14,245 nt of DNA from Clostridia bacterium (GCA_900769075.1 CAAGFE010000061.1:1-14245), one strand, 5' to 3'; numbered from the stretch's first letter, positions 6,454-14,070 are shown. Numbers and translations are program-made. The notes: generated from the letters alone by a model not told the origin.

Positions 6454-7575
6454 ATGCTGGTGACTCATGCTTGCGGTTATCTGGAGGGCGGGTTTGTCCC
6501 CGACTTGCGTGTCCGGCTGGATCAGGGGAAGGTGCTGGCCGTCGGGACGGAGCTGACCCCCGGGGAAGGGGAAGCCGTCCTCGACCTCAAGGGGGATTAC
6601 CTCCTGCCGGGCTTTGTGGACGTTCACATCCACGCTTATAAGGGTCAGGACACGATGGCGGGTGAAGCGGCAGTGAGGGCCATGTCCCGGGCGCTGTATG
6701 AGGTGGGCGTGGCGGCCTTCCTGCCCACGACGATGAGCGCAGGGGAGGCGGAAACCCATCAGGCGGTCAGGGGCGTCCGGAGCGTGATGCAGGCCCAGGA
6801 AGGTCGGGGCGCAAGGGTGCTGGGGGCGCATATGGAAGCGCCCTTCCTCAACCCGGTCAAGGCGGGCGCGCAGCGGAAGGAACCCCTTTGCCTGCCGGAC
6901 TGGGGGGCCTTCCTTCGCATGACAGGCGGCGATGCTTCCGCTGTGCGGATGATCACCCTGGCCCCTGAGCTGCCAGGCGCGGAGGATTTCATCCGTCAGG
7001 CGGCGGCGGCAGGCATCACGGTATCCCTCGGTCACAGCAGCGCCACGGCGGAGCAGGCCCACCACGCTGCCGACTTGGGCGCGACCCATGTTACCCACAC
7101 CTTCAACGCGCAGCCGGCCCTCCATCATCGGGAGCCGGGGCTGACGGGCGCGGCCTTGAGCGACGACCGGCTATACGCGGAGTGCATCGCGGACGGCATT
7201 CACCTCCACGGGGACGTGGTGCGGCTTCTGTGGCGGGCCAAGGGGGCAGGCAAGGCCGTTGCCGTCACCGACGCGATGGAAGCCGCTGGCTTGGCGGAGG
7301 GCGAATACCGCCTCGGCAGTCAGCCGGTGACGGTGCGGGACGGTCAGGCGAGGTTGTCGGACGGGACGCTGGCGGGCTCCGTGCTGACGATGAAGCAGGC
7401 CCTGTGGAACCTCATTCATCGCTTCGGCGTGGCCCCGGCGGACGCGGTGGGCATGTGTACCGCCACCCCGGCGGAATCAGTGGGCGAAAGGGTCTGCGGT
7501 CACCTGACCGCCGGAAGCCCCGCGCCCCTGACGCGCTGGTCGCCGGACTGGCAGTTTATCTCCATCATTGAATAA
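6454..7575 (+). CDS. nagA: N-acetylglucosamine-6-phosphate deacetylase
   Basis: A 373-residue amidohydrolase that removes acetate from GlcNAc-6-phosphate to give glucosamine-6-phosphate in the cytoplasm. Metal and active-site motifs are in family order: GFVDVHIHAYKG (His58, His60), HMEAPFLNPVKAGAQ (Glu128), SLGHSSAT (His194), THVTHTFNAQPALHHREPG (His215; His225 and His226 near the substrate), ADGIHLH, and the catalytic Asp273 in VTDAM. Having both HxH and the Glu/His/His site, it resembles two-metal enzymes such as that of Bacillus. The C-terminus is less standard: where NagA proteins usually read PGxxADLVxLD it has AGSPAPLTRW. The start at 6454 follows GGAGG (6441-6445) by eight bases and lies downstream of the promoter. 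nagB is not adjacent. The GH2 gene follows 18 bases later, so the two are surely co-transcribed. Confidence 0.94.
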   Translation: MLVTHACGYLEGGFVPDLRVRLDQGKVLAVGTELTPGEGEAVLDLKGDYLLPGFVDVHIHAYKGQDTMAGEAAVRAMSRALYEVGVAAFLPTTMSAGEAETHQAVRGVRSVMQAQEGRGARVLGAHMEAPFLNPVKAGAQRKEPLCLPDWGAFLRMTGGDASAVRMITLAPELPGAEDFIRQAAAAGITVSLGHSSATAEQAHHAADLGATHVTHTFNAQPALHHREPGLTGAALSDDRLYAECIADGIHLHGDVVRLLWRAKGAGKAVAVTDAMEAAGLAEGEYRLGSQPVTVRDGQARLSDGTLAGSVLTMKQALWNLIHRFGVAPADAVGMCTATPAESVGERVCGHLTAGSPAPLTRWSPDWQFISIIE

Positions 7576-7593
7576 CGGAAGGAGCGACCCCCG

Positions 7594-10254
7594 ATGCAGA
7601 AGCTCGACCTGTCCGGCCGGTGGCGGGTTTGTCTGGACGAGGCAAAGTCGCCGCGTCTGCCCGATGCCTATCCCGATGAAATGACCCTCCCCGGCACGAC
7701 CTCCGCCGCCGGTCTCGGCCCGGACAATCCCGCCCGGGAGACTGGTTTCCTCACCGACGCTCATCCATTCGAAGGCTTCGCCTGGTATATGCGAACCTTT
7801 GAAAGCGCCGACTGGGCCGACCGGCAGGTGATGCTCACCCTGGAGCGCACCCGAAAGACCACCGTGTATCTTGACGGCGAGGAAATCGGCAGTCAGGACA
7901 GCCTCTGCACGCCCCATCGGTACTTTCTGCCGGGGCTGGCGGCGGGGGCCCACACCCTCGTCGTCCGCGTGGACAACACCGCTTACCCCACCCGCGGCGG
8001 TCATCTGACCAGTCCGGACACCCAGAGCAACTGGAACGGCGTCACCGGGGAAATCAGCCTGACCGTGGCCCGGGCGATCGTCACCGGCATTCGGGTCAAT
8101 GCGAATATCGAGGGCGGTACGCTTCGCCTGAGGGCGGATGTAATCGGTCTGCACAGCGGCTTTGCGGCGGTGACGCTGCCCGGGAAGGTCGAGCAGCAGC
8201 GGCTGCCCATCGTGGACGGCAAGCTGGACGGCCTCCTTGCCCTGACAGGGCGCGAAGCCCTCTGGGATGAGTTTGCCCCGGCCCTTCACACTCTCGCCAT
8301 CGACGTGGAGGGCGATGTATACACGACCACCTTCGGCTTGCGGAAGTTTGAGCGTCAGGGGCGAAGGCTGCTGTGCAACGGGCGCGAGGTGTTCCTCCGG
8401 GGCAAGCACGACGGGCTGATCTTCCCTCTGACCGGCTATGCGCCCACCGATGCGGCTTCCTGGCGAAAGGTGCTTCAAACCGCGAAGGACTATGGCATCA
8501 ACCACTACCGCTTCCACACCTGCTGCCCGCCGGACGCGGCCTTCACCGCAGCGGACGAGCTGGGCATCGCGATGTCCCCAGAGCTGCCTTTCTGGGGGAC
8601 GGTGGCGGACGAGGGCGAGGCGGGCTATGATGCAGCCGAGCGGCGCTTCCTGATCGCCGAGGGCTATCGGATGCTGCGGGAGTTTGGGCATCATCCGAGC
8701 TTCGTGTTCCTGTCCATGGGGAACGAGCTGTGGGGCAGCAAAAAGGCCCTGAACGCCATGATTCGGGACTACCGCGCCTTCGACCCGGACAAGCTCTACA
8801 TATCCGGCTCGAACAATTTTCAATGGGTGCCGGAGGTGCTGGAGGAGGAGGACGTTTTCGTCGGTGTACGATTGTCAGGCGAACGCCTGATCCGAGGCAG
8901 CTATGCCATGTGCGACGCCCCCCAGGGAATCGTTCAGCTGACCGAGCCGGAATCCGTGACCAATTACGATGGCGCGATCGTGCCGGAGGTGATCGCGGAA
9001 TCATCCGACAAGGCAGGCAAAGTGCTGATTCAGTACGGCACGGGGGTCAGGGAGGTGGACGCTCAGAGCGTCCGGGCGTTCGTCCCCGAGGTGCCGGTGA
9101 TCAGCCACGAGGTCGGGCAGTACGAGTTTTATCCCGATTTTGACGAGATCGACCGCTATATCGGCCCCCTGAAGGCCCGAAACTTCGAGGTCTTCCGTGA
9201 ACGGCTCAAGCAGGCTGGGCTGTGGGACGACCACGAGCGGTTCTTCCGCAGCGCGGGCAGGCTGGCGATTGACTGCTATCGCCGGGAGATCGAAACCCTC
9301 CTGCGCTCGTCAGAGCTGAGCGGATTTCAGCTGCTGGACCTTCAGGACTTTACCGGTCAGGGGACGGCGCTGGTGGGGGTGTTGAACGCCTTCATGGAGT
9401 CGAAGGGGCTGATTGAGGAGGAAGGGTGGCGGCAGTTCTGCGCGTCGACGGTGGTGCTGGGCCTGTTTGACCGCTTTGTGCTGGCGGACGGCGAGGAGCT
9501 GCGCTTCTGCGTGCAGGTGAGCGAATGCGACCCGCGCCGGGAGCATACCGCCGTCCGCTGTACGCTGCTGGCGGGGGAAACCGTCCTGGCGGAAGCCAAT
9601 GTGCCGGTGCAGCCCACGGGCCGCCGCCTGTCCGAACCGGCGGAGGTATCCCTCGGCCGGGTGCAGGCGGATTTCGCCCGACGCCTGGACGTTCGTCTGA
9701 CGCTGGAGGACGGAACGGTCAACCAGTATCCGCTATGGGTGTTCCCCCGGTATGACGTGGACATTACGCCAAGCGGCATTGTCTGGGAGGGCAGGCGGGT
9801 GGCATTTGTCCATACCGCCGGGGAAGCGAAGGCTGGGGGCGTCCCGGCCATCGTCATTCCCGACAGCGCGGGCAAGCTCCCGGCCGCCTATGCCAGCGAT
9901 TTCTGGTGCTACCCGATGTTTCGGGCCATCTCGGAGAGCATGGGGAAGCCGCTGCCCGTCGGCACCCTGGGCTTGTGCATCGACGCATCCCATCCCTGGC
10001 TGAGCGCCTTCAGCGGCGAGGACTACACCACGCCCGCCTGGTATCGCATCCTTCAAACGGCTCACTGCGAACGCGTGGCCTGTCAAACGCCCGTGGTGCA
10101 GATGATCGATCACCCGGCGCGCTGCGGGCGGCTGGGCGTGCTGTGGGAGGAGGAGGGGCTGCCCTACCTGACCGCGCGGCTCTGGGAGGACGCGGCGGAC
10201 GTGTCTGTCCGGGCCTTCGCGGTGTCCCTGGTGAAGGGGCTGACGGGCAGGTAG
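7594..10254 (+). CDS. Glycoside hydrolase family 2 enzyme, intracellular; substrate uncertain
   Basis: An 886-residue retaining exo-beta-glycosidase. Domains in order: sugar-binding jelly roll (~1-160, with LDLSGRWRV, FAWYMRTF and NWNGVTGEI), Ig-like sandwich (~165-255), catalytic TIM barrel from ~256 (FLRGKHDGL, INHYRFHTCCPP), then C-terminal beta domains. The acid/base is Glu378 in FLSMGNELWG. The likely nucleophile is Glu506 in PVISHEVGQY, a motif of GH2 relatives of uncertain specificity rather than classic LacZ or UidA. GFQLLDLQDFTGQGTALVGV (577-596) is also typical of that branch, which I associate with plant-glycan loci. There is no signal peptide, so it cleaves imported oligosaccharides. 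Start supported by GGAAGGAG (7577-7584). It is cotranscribed with nagA, which hints at an amino-sugar substrate, while the pectin-type neighbours hint at a plant glycan. No clear terminator follows. Confidence 0.9.
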   Translation: MQKLDLSGRWRVCLDEAKSPRLPDAYPDEMTLPGTTSAAGLGPDNPARETGFLTDAHPFEGFAWYMRTFESADWADRQVMLTLERTRKTTVYLDGEEIGSQDSLCTPHRYFLPGLAAGAHTLVVRVDNTAYPTRGGHLTSPDTQSNWNGVTGEISLTVARAIVTGIRVNANIEGGTLRLRADVIGLHSGFAAVTLPGKVEQQRLPIVDGKLDGLLALTGREALWDEFAPALHTLAIDVEGDVYTTTFGLRKFERQGRRLLCNGREVFLRGKHDGLIFPLTGYAPTDAASWRKVLQTAKDYGINHYRFHTCCPPDAAFTAADELGIAMSPELPFWGTVADEGEAGYDAAERRFLIAEGYRMLREFGHHPSFVFLSMGNELWGSKKALNAMIRDYRAFDPDKLYISGSNNFQWVPEVLEEEDVFVGVRLSGERLIRGSYAMCDAPQGIVQLTEPESVTNYDGAIVPEVIAESSDKAGKVLIQYGTGVREVDAQSVRAFVPEVPVISHEVGQYEFYPDFDEIDRYIGPLKARNFEVFRERLKQAGLWDDHERFFRSAGRLAIDCYRREIETLLRSSELSGFQLLDLQDFTGQGTALVGVLNAFMESKGLIEEEGWRQFCASTVVLGLFDRFVLADGEELRFCVQVSECDPRREHTAVRCTLLAGETVLAEANVPVQPTGRRLSEPAEVSLGRVQADFARRLDVRLTLEDGTVNQYPLWVFPRYDVDITPSGIVWEGRRVAFVHTAGEAKAGGVPAIVIPDSAGKLPAAYASDFWCYPMFRAISESMGKPLPVGTLGLCIDASHPWLSAFSGEDYTTPAWYRILQTAHCERVACQTPVVQMIDHPARCGRLGVLWEEEGLPYLTARLWEDAADVSVRAFAVSLVKGLTGR

Positions 10255-10263
10255 GCCGGCCTG

Positions 10264-10434
10264 TCAGCGCGGCAGATGCAGATCAAGGCCGCACCACGGG
10301 CAGCGGTGCACAAGGTACTCCAGGTAAATCTCCGGCGGATTCGCCTGATATAACGCTTGATGGCACTTCGGGCATTCGTCGTTCGGGTGAATCTACTGAT
10401 CAACCATTCAACAGGATTGGAAAAGATAAAACAT
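10264..10434 (-). pseudogene. Remnant of a small zinc-ribbon protein gene
   Basis: On the - strand GGAGG (10445-10441) precedes an ATG (10434) by six bases, a strong start. The frame gives MFYLFQSC, then TGA (10410-10408), MVDQ, TAG (10395-10393), then 42 codons to TGA at 10266-10264. Those codons read like a real protein: DECPKCHQALYQANPPEIYL, then EYLVHRCPWCGLDLHLPR. Two CPxC knuckles 23 residues apart make a plausible zinc ribbon. No ATG, GTG or TTG opens the 42-codon part. Either the 5' part was lost or mutated, or the gene uses a rare ATT start at 10392 without a ribosome site. It runs convergent to the GH2 gene, ten bases after its stop. I do not recognise a family. Confidence 0.5.
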
Positions 10435-10462
10435 TTTAATCCTCCGTTCATCCAACATTAAC

Positions 10463-10492
10463 TTGACAAGAACAAGTGTTCTGCTGTATAAT
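10463..10492 (+). promoter_or_regulatory. Near-consensus sigma-A promoter, no gene downstream
   Basis: TTGACA (10463-10468), an 18-base spacer, then TATAAT (10487-10492): both hexamers are perfect. Predicted transcription start is about 10499. No open frame with a ribosome site follows; within 120 bases the transcript would run antisense into the 3' end of the GH31 gene. It may make a small RNA, or be what is left of a deleted gene. Confidence 0.75.
10469..10482. promoter_or_regulatory. LexA (SOS) box-like operator
   Basis: The spacer of the promoter holds the inverted repeat AGAACA-AG-TGTTCT. Its core GAACAAGTGTTC fits the Gram-positive LexA/DinR consensus GAAC-RNRY-GTTC at every position. 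Its location between -35 and -10 is ideal for repression. Other repressors with similar half-sites cannot be excluded. It also lies 24 bases upstream of the ribosome site of the zinc-ribbon remnant on the other strand. Confidence 0.65.
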
Positions 10493-10500
10493 GGCTGTAA

Positions 10501-10542
10501 GGGGCGAAGGGGCTCAGGGGTCTTGGGGTCTTGGGGTCTTGG
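10501..10542 (+). repeat. Five GGGG tracts at exact 8-base spacing (G-quadruplex motif)
   Basis: GGGG occurs at 10501, 10509, 10517, 10525 and 10533, each followed by exactly four bases (CGAA, CTCA, TCTT, TCTT, TCTT), then GG. The last three units are perfect tandem copies of GGGGTCTT. Any four tracts can form a four-layer quadruplex with four-base loops on the + strand and in the RNA. The array starts one or two bases after the predicted start of the LexA-box promoter. A small hairpin, CTTGG-ATATA-CCAAG (10538-10552), overlaps its end. Confidence 0.8.
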
Positions 10543-10619
10543 ATATACCAAGGCTCTTCCCCATTGACTTTCTTCAAACGGCCTTGCACCGGCTTGCGTC
10601 CCGGGCGATCAGGGCGGGC

Positions 10620-12683
10620 TCAGTAGATATCGAAGGCCTTTCCGTCGCGGATCATGACGGGGATCACGTCGATGGGGGCGGGCACGGTGACGGTCTGTCC
10701 GCCGGGGTAGACTGTGCCGGTGAAGGCGTCCTTCCATGCGGCGCCCTCGGGGAGATACACCCTGCGCTCCGTCACGCCGGGCTCCATCACGGGGGAAACG
10801 AGCAGGTCGGGGCCGAACATATAGCTGTCCTCCACCTGCCAGGCAGCCTTGTCAGCCGGGAAATCGTAGAACAGCGGACGCATGACGGGCGCGCCGGTTT
10901 CATGGGCGGCTTGCATCACCCGGCGGATGTAGGGCCGCAGCTTCTCGCGGATGAATAGGTACTTGCACAGGATGGGGGTGTTCTCCTCCCCGAAGGCCCA
11001 CACCTCATTGTCCTGCCCGGAGGTGAGCTGGCGCACGCCGTTGCGGTATTCCTGCTCCCGCTCGTACCAGGGGGAACGCTCGCCGTGCATGCGGAACACG
11101 GGGCTGAAGCAGCCCCAGGCGAACCAGCGCAGCAGCAGCTCCCGGAAGGCGGGATCGCTGGCATCGCCGCCCATGAAGCCGCCGATGTCGCAAGTCCACC
11201 AGGGGATGCCCGCCATCCCCATGGACAGACCTGCCTGGAGCTGCTCCCGCATCGCCCGGAAGGAGGAATGCACATCCCCCGACCAGCTCAGCACGGCGTA
11301 TTTCTGGCTGCCCGCCCAGGCGCAGCGAACCAGGCTCATGATGTCCGTTTCGCCCGCGGATTTCAAGCCGTCGTAAAAGCCCTTGGCGTAGCCCACCGGG
11401 TACACGTTGGAGGTTTGGAGCGCCGGGCCGGCCCAGTAGCGGTAGTTGTCGAACTCGTAGCAGTCGTATTCCGGCTCGGCCTCGTCCAGCCAGAAGCAGC
11501 GGATGCCCTTGGCATAGTAATTCTCCCTGCATTTCTCCCAGACGAATTGCTGCGCGCCGGGATGGGTCGCGTCAAAGTAGACGGTAGCACCCATCCAGGT
11601 CATGGTGTCCTTGCCGCGGTCGGTGCGGACGAGGTAGCCCCGATCCGCCATTTCGCCGTAGTTTTCGCTGCGCTCATCCACCGTGGGCCACACGGAAACC
11701 ACGGTTTCGACGCCCATCTCCTTCAGCTCCCTGACCATCGCATCAGGATCGGGCCAATCCAGGGGCTCGAACTTGAAGTCGCCCTGGCGCGTCCAGTGGA
11801 AGAAGTCCACCACAATCGCGTCCAGCGGCAGGCCCATCGCCTTGTGCCTGCGGGCCACGGTCAGCAGCTCCTCCTGGGTGCGGTAGCGGAGCTTGCACTG
11901 CCAGTAGCCCAGGCCGAATTCAGGCATCATGGGGGTGCGGCCGGTGGCGGCGGAGTAATTGCGCTCGATGTCGGCAGGGGTGTCGCCGCAGGTGATGAAG
12001 TAGTCCAGCTTCCTGGTGGAGCGGGCAGTCCATTCGGTGCGATTGGTGGCGAAGGTCGCCGTGCCGATGGCGGGGTTGTTCCACAGGAAGCCGTACCCCC
12101 GGCTGGACACGAAGAAGGGCACGCTGGCCTGGGAATTGCGGTGGCAGAGCTCAAGGGTTGCGCCCTTCTTGTTCAGGTGCTTGTCCTGATACTGGCCCAT
12201 GCCGAAGATCATCTCGTCGTCGAAGGCTTCAAAGCGGGCGGAGAGGGCGAAATCATTGGTGCCGGGGATGGGCTTGAGTTCCCGCGCGGGGATGCGCAGG
12301 GAGGTCGAATACCGGTTGATGCGGTTGCGGTTGCGCCAGTATTCCTCCGTGAGCAGTTCGCCCCTCTGGTTGTAGAAGGACAGCCAGCCCTCGGGGTTGA
12401 TCTTCACGGTCAGCTTGCCGTTGGTGTAGGTATACACCTTGCCGGTCTGATGGTAATGGGCGTATTCGGCGGACTGGTACCAGGGGTCGGTGGTATCGAC
12501 CTCCTCCACGGTGATGACGGGGGTGATTTCCGGCATTTCCTCGGTGAGGGCCCAATCATGGGCGTCCATCTCCGGCTCGCCGGTCATGCGGATGCGCACG
12601 CTGTCCGCCCCCCAGGGGTCGATCCACAGCTGGGTCACGCCGCTGTGCAGGATCAGGCGGTTCTGTTGCTGTTCGATTCTCAT
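10620..12683 (-). CDS. Glycoside hydrolase family 31 enzyme, alpha-xylosidase-like
   Basis: A 687-residue retaining alpha-glycosidase without a signal peptide, so it acts in the cytoplasm. An N-terminal beta-sandwich (~1-245, with MIFGMGQYQDKHLNKKG at 158-174) precedes the catalytic barrel, which opens PEFGLGYWQCKLRYRTQEEL (254-273). The nucleophile is Asp400 in CFWLDEAEPEY and the acid/base is Asp470 in SWSGDV. The form WxDxxEPE, and VVDFFHWTRQGDFKFEPLDWPDP before it, resemble alpha-xylosidases that act on xyloglucan oligosaccharides more than maltose-type alpha-glucosidases. Specificity is inferred only. The later barrel motifs GIPWWTCDIGGF and FSPVFRMHGE are standard GH31. GGGAGG lies seven bases before ATG. 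It is divergent from the GH105 gene, 162 bases between starts. Confidence 0.93.
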   Translation of the reverse strand: MRIEQQQNRLILHSGVTQLWIDPWGADSVRIRMTGEPEMDAHDWALTEEMPEITPVITVEEVDTTDPWYQSAEYAHYHQTGKVYTYTNGKLTVKINPEGWLSFYNQRGELLTEEYWRNRNRINRYSTSLRIPARELKPIPGTNDFALSARFEAFDDEMIFGMGQYQDKHLNKKGATLELCHRNSQASVPFFVSSRGYGFLWNNPAIGTATFATNRTEWTARSTRKLDYFITCGDTPADIERNYSAATGRTPMMPEFGLGYWQCKLRYRTQEELLTVARRHKAMGLPLDAIVVDFFHWTRQGDFKFEPLDWPDPDAMVRELKEMGVETVVSVWPTVDERSENYGEMADRGYLVRTDRGKDTMTWMGATVYFDATHPGAQQFVWEKCRENYYAKGIRCFWLDEAEPEYDCYEFDNYRYWAGPALQTSNVYPVGYAKGFYDGLKSAGETDIMSLVRCAWAGSQKYAVLSWSGDVHSSFRAMREQLQAGLSMGMAGIPWWTCDIGGFMGGDASDPAFRELLLRWFAWGCFSPVFRMHGERSPWYEREQEYRNGVRQLTSGQDNEVWAFGEENTPILCKYLFIREKLRPYIRRVMQAAHETGAPVMRPLFYDFPADKAAWQVEDSYMFGPDLLVSPVMEPGVTERRVYLPEGAAWKDAFTGTVYPGGQTVTVPAPIDVIPVMIRDGKAFDIY

Positions 12684-12717
12684 GGCTTAGCCTCCCGGTG
12701 TGCAAATTCTATGGATA

Positions 12718-12746
12718 AGTATACCACATTTGTCCCCCGGTGTACA
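12718..12746 (-). promoter_or_regulatory. Candidate promoter of the GH31 gene
   Basis: On the - strand TGTACA (12746-12741), a 17-base spacer and TATACT (12723-12718). The -10 matches 5/6 and the -35 4/6. The -35 is itself a palindrome flanked by C4 and G4 blocks (CCCC-GGTGTACA-GGGG, 12735-12750), which could be an operator. Confidence 0.5.
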
Positions 12747-12782
12747 GGGGCGGGAGGTCCGGAAGGGACATACGGAGGGGAC

Positions 12783-12811
12783 TTGCATTTTCCCCGGGGA
12801 GAGGCTATACT
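12783..12811 (+). promoter_or_regulatory. Candidate promoter of the GH105 gene
   Basis: TTGCAT (12783-12788), a 17-base spacer and TATACT (12806-12811). The -10 matches 5/6 while the -35 matches 3/6, so an activator may be needed. The spacer contains the perfect palindrome TCCCCGGGGA (12791-12800), a possible repressor or activator site. Confidence 0.5.
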
Positions 12812-12845
12812 GAATACACAAGAAACGCCATGGGAGGTACCCGAG

Positions 12846-14006
12846 ATGAACATCATTGAACGCTATGTGGAGCGCATGATGGCGGAGTCCGCCCCGGACA
12901 GGCCGCTGTGGAACATCGAGAAGATCAAGGAGGGCAAGATCAACGGCTGGAACTATATCGACGGCTGTATGATGATCGCCCTGCTGAACCTGCACCGCAT
13001 CACCGGTGAAGCGCGGTACTACGAATTTGCCGAGCGCTTCCTCGATCATTATGTGTTCGAGGACGGTGGATTGCGGGGCTACAAAGAGGAAGACTACAAC
13101 CTGGACAACCTCTGCGAGGGCCGGGTGCTCTTCGATTTGTACCGCCTCAGCGGCAAGGAGAAGTACCGCCGCGCCATCGACACCCTGTACGGTCAAATCC
13201 TCCGCCAGCCCCGCACCTGGGAGGGGAGCTTCTGGCACAAGGCCATCTACCCCAACCAGGTCTGGCTGGACGGGCTGTATATGGCCCAGGTGTTCTATGC
13301 CCGCTACACCACCGAGCTGGACGGCTGCCGCGGCTATGCCGACATCCGCCGCCAGTTCAAGACCGTCCGCGCGCGGATGTTCGATGAAAAGACCGGGCTG
13401 TACCGCCATGGCTATGACGCGGGCAAAACGGCCTTCTGGGCGGATCGGGAGACCGGCTGCTCCCGCAATCCCTGGCTGCGGAGCCTGGGCTGGTTCGCCG
13501 CCGCGCTGATTGACGTGACGGCGGAGATCGCCCCCGGTCATGAGGATTTCCGCCAGGATATGACCGCCATCGCCCGGGAGCTGGCGGAAAACCTGCGCCC
13601 TTACATCGACCCGGAAACCAACATGCTCTGGCAGGTGCCGGATCAGATCGGCCGGGAAGGAAATTACCCGGAAACCTCCGGCTCTGCGATGGTGGCGTAT
13701 TTCTACCTCAAGGGCGCGCGCCTGGGGATCCTCGATGCGGCCTATGCCGATGTGGGGACGGGCATCTTCCTGGCAATCTGCAGGCGCTGCCTGTCCGAAA
13801 CCGACGGCAGGCTGAACCTGGGCGGCATCTGCCTGGTGGCAGGGCTGGGCCCGGAGAACAACCGCCGCCGCGACGGCAGCTACGAATACTACATCTCCGA
13901 GCCCGTCGTGGAGAATGACGCGAAGGGCCTGGCGCCCTTCCTGCTGTGCTACACCGAGCTGCTGATGGCCGGCAAGGCTGACGCGCTGGCAGCGGAACTG
14001 GGATAA
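12846..14006 (+). CDS. GH105 (GH88/105) unsaturated rhamnogalacturonyl hydrolase
   Basis: A 386-residue cytoplasmic enzyme with an (alpha/alpha)6 barrel, hydrating the double bond of unsaturated uronic acids left at the non-reducing end by pectate or rhamnogalacturonan lyases and so releasing the sugar; the best-known members are YteR and YesR of Bacillus. Diagnostic stretches: NGWNYIDGCMMIALLNL (33-49), YNLDNLCEGRVLFDLY with Asp87 (84-99), WHKAIYPNQVWLDGLYMAQV with catalytic Asp142 (130-149), RNPWLRSLGWFAAALIDV (207-224) and ENDAKGLAPFLLCYTEL near the C-terminus. Length is typical of GH105. GGGAGGT (12832-12838) sits seven bases before the ATG and fixes the start; the much longer open frame upstream is antisense to GH31. 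The companion lyase is not in the window. Confidence 0.94.
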   Translation: MNIIERYVERMMAESAPDRPLWNIEKIKEGKINGWNYIDGCMMIALLNLHRITGEARYYEFAERFLDHYVFEDGGLRGYKEEDYNLDNLCEGRVLFDLYRLSGKEKYRRAIDTLYGQILRQPRTWEGSFWHKAIYPNQVWLDGLYMAQVFYARYTTELDGCRGYADIRRQFKTVRARMFDEKTGLYRHGYDAGKTAFWADRETGCSRNPWLRSLGWFAAALIDVTAEIAPGHEDFRQDMTAIARELAENLRPYIDPETNMLWQVPDQIGREGNYPETSGSAMVAYFYLKGARLGILDAAYADVGTGIFLAICRRCLSETDGRLNLGGICLVAGLGPENNRRRDGSYEYYISEPVVENDAKGLAPFLLCYTELLMAGKADALAAELG

Positions 14007-14017
14007 ATCCACGTGAA

Positions 14018-14044
14018 AGGACTGCCGCATACTGCAGCAGTCCT
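14018..14044 (+). terminator. Hairpin after GH105, weak terminator candidate
   Basis: AGGACTGC (14018-14025) pairs with GCAGTCCT (14037-14044); the loop can add an inner GCA/TGC stem after a C-A mismatch. It lies 12 bases after the GH105 stop, but an A-run rather than a T-run follows, so it may only slow polymerase or protect the mRNA 3' end. Confidence 0.4.
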
Positions 14045-14070
14045 CAGACCATCAAAAAAGCCCGGGAGGC

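Larger units (their letters stand above)
10255..10619. other. Gene-poor interval between GH2 and GH31 genes
   Basis: These 365 bases hold no intact gene. They contain the zinc-ribbon remnant on the - strand, the orphan promoter with its LexA-type box, the GGGG array and a short hairpin. From 10553 to 10619 I see nothing functional and no T-run terminator for either flanking gene. The stretch 10400-10500 is much richer in A and T than its surroundings, as expected for a regulatory region. Confidence 0.7.

Noticed and set aside
7477..8823. 448-codon - strand open frame over nagA and GH2
   Set aside because: Antisense shadow; spans two genes with clear family motifs on the other strand.
10408..10413. 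TGT-TGA in the zinc-ribbon remnant read as Cys-selenocysteine
   Set aside because: A TAG stop follows in the same frame five codons later and no selenocysteine element can be argued; decay is simpler.
10517..10540. GGGGTCTT tandem copies as a CRISPR-like array
   Set aside because: The unit is only eight bases with no spacers and no cas genes nearby.
10476..10958. 160-codon + strand open frame starting in the LexA-box promoter
   Set aside because: Its ATGs lie upstream of or within the -10 region, there is no ribosome site, and most of it is antisense to GH31.
11085..12845. Long + strand open frame joined to the front of the GH105 gene
   Set aside because: It is antisense to the GH31 gene, low in recognisable protein pattern, and the GH105 protein has its own ribosome site and family-typical N-terminus at 12846.
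12687..14030. 447-codon - strand open frame over the GH105 gene
   Set aside because: Antisense shadow of a well-conserved enzyme, with no start signal of its own.
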